From: UBA287 sp034190325
GTDB taxonomy: Archaea; Thermoplasmatota; UBA186; UBA287
Assembly (NCBI GenBank): GCA_034190325.1
Contig: JAXHST010000088.1
Location: 1-5,591 of the forward strand
Direction: 5' to 3'
DNA length: 5,591 bases
The notes under the pieces were generated by a model. That model had not been told where the DNA came from. It saw only the letters and a program-made list of their open reading frames with translations, and ran no database searches. This document shows, in pieces, positions 3,435 through 5,591 of the stretch. Position numbers and translations under genes: made by a program. Position 1 is the stretch's first letter. Each line of letters starts with the position of its first letter.

Positions 3435-5072
3435 TCAAGCTTTTTCAGCTTCAACCCATATCGGACTTATCCATCCAGCGCTACCATCTGACTGAACAAC
3501 GCGGATATAATAGTAGTCCTTTCCCTCTGTGCCTCTCTCAAATCCGCTATACTCATCCCTCCATAAAGCACCGCTCACAGGCTCTGTATCAGTAAAAGAA
3601 AACTCTGTTTTATAGGTTGATAGATCCTGAGCATTGCCATCTATTTTTGCAGAAAAAATAGTTTGATTGTTCTTTACCAGAGCCACACTTGAGAGAGGAG
3701 CTGTCCCCGCAACAATGCACTCTATTTTCCTTGGTGAGCTTGCGTTTGGGATCTTTACGCTCGAACCTCCGCCTGCAGTCTGCCCATTAACTGTGAGATC
3801 TATGATCATTCTTGTGTTGCCTCCGCTTACAGCGATGCATCTTCTATCCTTCAGGGCATTAAATATGCTCTCTCTGGTAAGGTTCTCTGCCATCACTCCG
3901 GTGAGACACAGGAGATGCTCTGGTGTTTCGCCGATGCCATGGTCATCCGTTCCTGCCACAAATCCCATCGTGTAGCCCATAGCCAGCGCATCCTGAACGG
4001 TGTGCCCGGGCTCTGTCATAGCTCCTGAGAAGGGCAGAGGATTACCCAGATCGTTTCTCATTTCGCTTGAGCCCCTGGACTGACATATTTCTATAAGAGG
4101 GACAAGATTTTCATCATAATAATGGTAATCCCACCCGAGTGTGGGGTGCTGCAGGTGATGTGGTATCATGAAAACGTCCTTTCCTGTGTTCTCCTTCCAC
4201 TCCTCAAGCATCCGGAACATCTTGTATACTCTGTTCGTGGGGTCGTCCAGGCATGAGTAGAATTCTGCTTCATCAACACAGTCGTAGTATATGTTGTAAT
4301 GGCCATCATGATAGGTGTTGTATGCCTCAGAATCCTGGGTCCACTCCTGTGCTAATAGCGTTACAAACTCGCCCTCTTCATAGTTATTTTTCACTGCGTC
4401 CTTCTCCTTCTCCCAGCCATATCTCTTCATAAACTCATCTGTGTACCAGTTCCCTATAACACCAAATGGCGTCTGCACAACCCCTTCCCAGCAACAGTCA
4501 TGATCTGTTACAGCCGCAAAGTCGAGCCCTGCAACGTATCTATAGTACCTGTAAGCATCATCCGGGCTTGTACACACGGTGGTGTACCATCCATCAGAAA
4601 ACCATGTATGGGCATGAAGCTCCCCCCAGTACAGCTTGTATCTCTGCTCAGCCTCTGTCACTCTCACCGGGTTACTGACAGCTCTGATGGTGTGTTCTCT
4701 ATTTTCTGCGATTACGTAATGTATGCCTGGTGTGTTGAAGGTTATTGCATTCTTTTCAGCTCTAACGCCACTCACTTCAGCAGGCATTTTAGAAAGGTCT
4801 GCAGCTCCATCTGTTGATGAGAATGAGATGCCCTCCAAAAGTCCCCTGGTTATTCTGCCATCGCTATCCATAACATTCAAAATAGCCTCAACAGGCTGAC
4901 CCACCACAGCGTTTGATGGCAATATCAGATTTATTCCTGCTACATCTTCATTTAATGATGCTTTCCTTACAATATCCTCTCCATCTACTCCAGTTACAGG
5001 ACTTAAAAGCACTGGCGCAAACAGAGAAAGAAGGACCACGCAAGCAACTCTTTTTTTAAAAAAAGTTTTCAT
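3435..5072 (-). CDS. Exported PHP-type metallohydrolase, DUF3604-like
   Basis: This encodes 545 residues from the ATG at 5072. Residues 1-28 (MKTFFKKRVACVVLLSLF...) are a signal peptide with a basic start and hydrophobic core. Residues 45-138 look like an all-beta Ig-type domain. The catalytic region starts with WGELHAHTWFSDG (149-161) and has FAAVTDHD (185-192), QEWT (242-245), IPHHLQHP (303-310), IEICQSRGSSE (327-337) and GTDDHG (374-379). These are the His/Asp/Glu metal ligands expected of PHP-like DUF3604 proteins. A beta-rich domain follows from about 425. The substrate is unknown; phosphoester or glycan-linked substrates outside the cell are possible. A frame extension to an ATG at 5087 exists, but the TATA box at 5104-5113 would start RNA near 5082, and AGGAG lies just before 5072. 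The gene is intact. Confidence 0.85.
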   Translation of the reverse strand: MKTFFKKRVACVVLLSLFAPVLLSPVTGVDGEDIVRKASLNEDVAGINLILPSNAVVGQPVEAILNVMDSDGRITRGLLEGISFSSTDGAADLSKMPAEVSGVRAEKNAITFNTPGIHYVIAENREHTIRAVSNPVRVTEAEQRYKLYWGELHAHTWFSDGWYTTVCTSPDDAYRYYRYVAGLDFAAVTDHDCCWEGVVQTPFGVIGNWYTDEFMKRYGWEKEKDAVKNNYEEGEFVTLLAQEWTQDSEAYNTYHDGHYNIYYDCVDEAEFYSCLDDPTNRVYKMFRMLEEWKENTGKDVFMIPHHLQHPTLGWDYHYYDENLVPLIEICQSRGSSEMRNDLGNPLPFSGAMTEPGHTVQDALAMGYTMGFVAGTDDHGIGETPEHLLCLTGVMAENLTRESIFNALKDRRCIAVSGGNTRMIIDLTVNGQTAGGGSSVKIPNASSPRKIECIVAGTAPLSSVALVKNNQTIFSAKIDGNAQDLSTYKTEFSFTDTEPVSGALWRDEYSGFERGTEGKDYYYIRVVQSDGSAGWISPIWVEAEKA

Positions 5073-5103
5073 GCTCTCCTCTCGCATTACAATTGCATTC
5101 CTT

Positions 5104-5113
5104 CTATATATTC
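5104..5113 (-). promoter_or_regulatory. TATA box for the PHP-type hydrolase
   Basis: The minus strand reads gaatatatag. A transcript starting about 26 bases on, near 5082, would have a leader of about ten bases carrying AGGAG (5076-5080 on the minus strand) before the ATG at 5072. This is the main argument for that start over the ATG at 5087. Confidence 0.5.
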
Positions 5114-5150
5114 TTTACAACAGATCTGGATAATGAGATCAAAAAAGGTA

Positions 5151-5161
5151 AAATATAAAAG
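5151..5161 (+). promoter_or_regulatory. TATA box for the fibronectin-III-like protein gene
   Basis: The run aaatataaaag is centred about 27 bases before the ATG at 5183, predicting a leaderless transcript. It lies only 37 bases from the oppositely directed TATA box of the hydrolase gene, so factors binding between them could control both. Confidence 0.5.
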
Positions 5162-5182
5162 CTTACATCTTTTTGATTAACT

Positions 5183-5591
5183 ATGAAAAAGATGCTGCGG
5201 GTGCGAGCAGCACCCGTTATTATTGCTATTGCCGCCATTTTTATAATTTCCGCGCTTATATTCCGCGCACCTGAGTCCCCCCAGATTTCAGATCTATTGT
5301 GCCAGAGACAGCAAAACCCTTCGAGCATCATGGATACCACGCCCGAGTTCAGCTGGAGATTCAGAGGTGCTGGGGCTGATGATATGCAGGGTGGTTACCA
5401 GATACTTGTTTCTTCAATTCAGAGTAGACTTGATGATGACTATGGGGATATGTGGGACAGCGGTAGAGTATATTCCAAGGACAGTGAAGTTGCTTACGCA
5501 GGAAAAGCCCTAAGCAGAAACAGAGAGTATTTCTGGAAAGTTCGGGTCTGGAACAGCAAAGGAGACGCAGGCTTTTATTCTGAAGCACAAA
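5183..5591 (+). CDS. Membrane-anchored or secreted protein with a fibronectin-III-like domain, partial
   Basis: 136 codons are visible and the frame is open to the window end. Residues 1-10 are basic (MKKMLRVRAA) and residues 11-27 (PVIIAIAAIFIISALIF) form a signal anchor. From about residue 53 the sequence reads TPEFSWRFRGAGADD, GGYQILVSS, MWDSGRV, VAYAGKALSRNREYFWKV and RVWNSKGDAGFYSEAQ. This spacing (TPxFSW ... YQILV ... WDSG ... Y.G..L...Y.WKVRVW) is typical of the Fn3-like module in archaeal surface proteins and in the N-terminal region of bacterial alpha-L-rhamnosidases. The rest of the protein, including any catalytic domain, is outside the window. There is no Shine-Dalgarno motif, consistent with a leaderless mRNA; a second ATG at 5192 is less likely. 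It is divergent from the exported hydrolase gene, so both may act at the cell surface. Confidence 0.75.
   Translation, partial: MKKMLRVRAAPVIIAIAAIFIISALIFRAPESPQISDLLCQRQQNPSSIMDTTPEFSWRFRGAGADDMQGGYQILVSSIQSRLDDDYGDMWDSGRVYSKDSEVAYAGKALSRNREYFWKVRVWNSKGDAGFYSEAQ
5198..5216 (+). other. Stem-loop over codons 6-12 of the Fn3-like protein gene
   Basis: CGGGTGC (5198-5204) and GCACCCG (5210-5216) form a perfect seven-pair stem with a GAGCA loop. It begins 15 bases after the ATG of a predicted leaderless mRNA, where structure can influence ribosome loading. It may also be a by-product of GC-rich arginine and alanine codons. Confidence 0.3.

Noticed and set aside
4466..4817. Plus-strand open frames inside the hydrolase gene
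   Set aside because: They are antisense to a clearly conserved PHP-type coding region; the same holds for the frame at 3667-3975.
5048..5066. T7/A7 inverted repeat as a terminator
   Set aside because: It lies in the signal-peptide codons (Thr-Phe-Phe-Lys-Lys) at the start of the hydrolase gene, so it is explained by coding.
5104..5588. Minus-strand open frames opposite the Fn3-like gene
   Set aside because: The plus strand encodes a signal anchor and a recognisable Fn3-like module here; the minus frames show no motif or start signal.

Overview
The window looks archaeal, most likely from a methanogen- or ANME-like euryarchaeal lineage. I infer this from TATA-like boxes about 25-35 bases before start codons, leaderless or very short leaders, GGAG/GGTGA Shine-Dalgarno motifs, heavy ATA/AGG/AGA codon use, and RelE/AF2212-like and VapBC-type toxin-antitoxin loci. 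The exact lineage cannot be fixed from the sequence.

Bases 1-3230 are an accessory region where intact small genes alternate with broken ones. In order: the tail of a gene ending in QRAGILGK; an intact STAS-like DUF4325 protein (+); a decayed short gene behind it (+); an A-rich tract that is a T-rich terminator on the minus strand; a DUF3800 gene (-) broken by an A7-tract frameshift and a TAA; a decayed membrane-protein tail (+); an intact RelE-type toxin and DUF104 (AF2212-like) antitoxin operon (-); a three-hairpin repeat with a 50-base period; another gene tail ending in QRAGIIGK (+); an intact VapB-like antitoxin; and a VapC PIN toxin gene wrecked by stops and frameshifts.

Bases 3240-5591 are tidier and more strongly coding. 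A small hydrophobic protein (+) converges, with a 5-base gap, on a 545-residue exported PHP-type metallohydrolase resembling DUF3604 (-). A compact divergent promoter region separates that gene from a membrane-anchored protein with a fibronectin-III-like domain (+) that runs off the window end. These last two are probably cell-surface proteins and may be co-regulated.

The main points for a second look are the hairpin repeat, whose segments can fold in two mutually exclusive ways; three related gene tails spread over 2.7 kb; the orphaned VapB-like antitoxin; and the slippery A7 tract in the DUF3800 gene. I found no CRISPR array, tRNA, rRNA or complete insertion sequence. Product names are from motif recognition by eye, without a database search.
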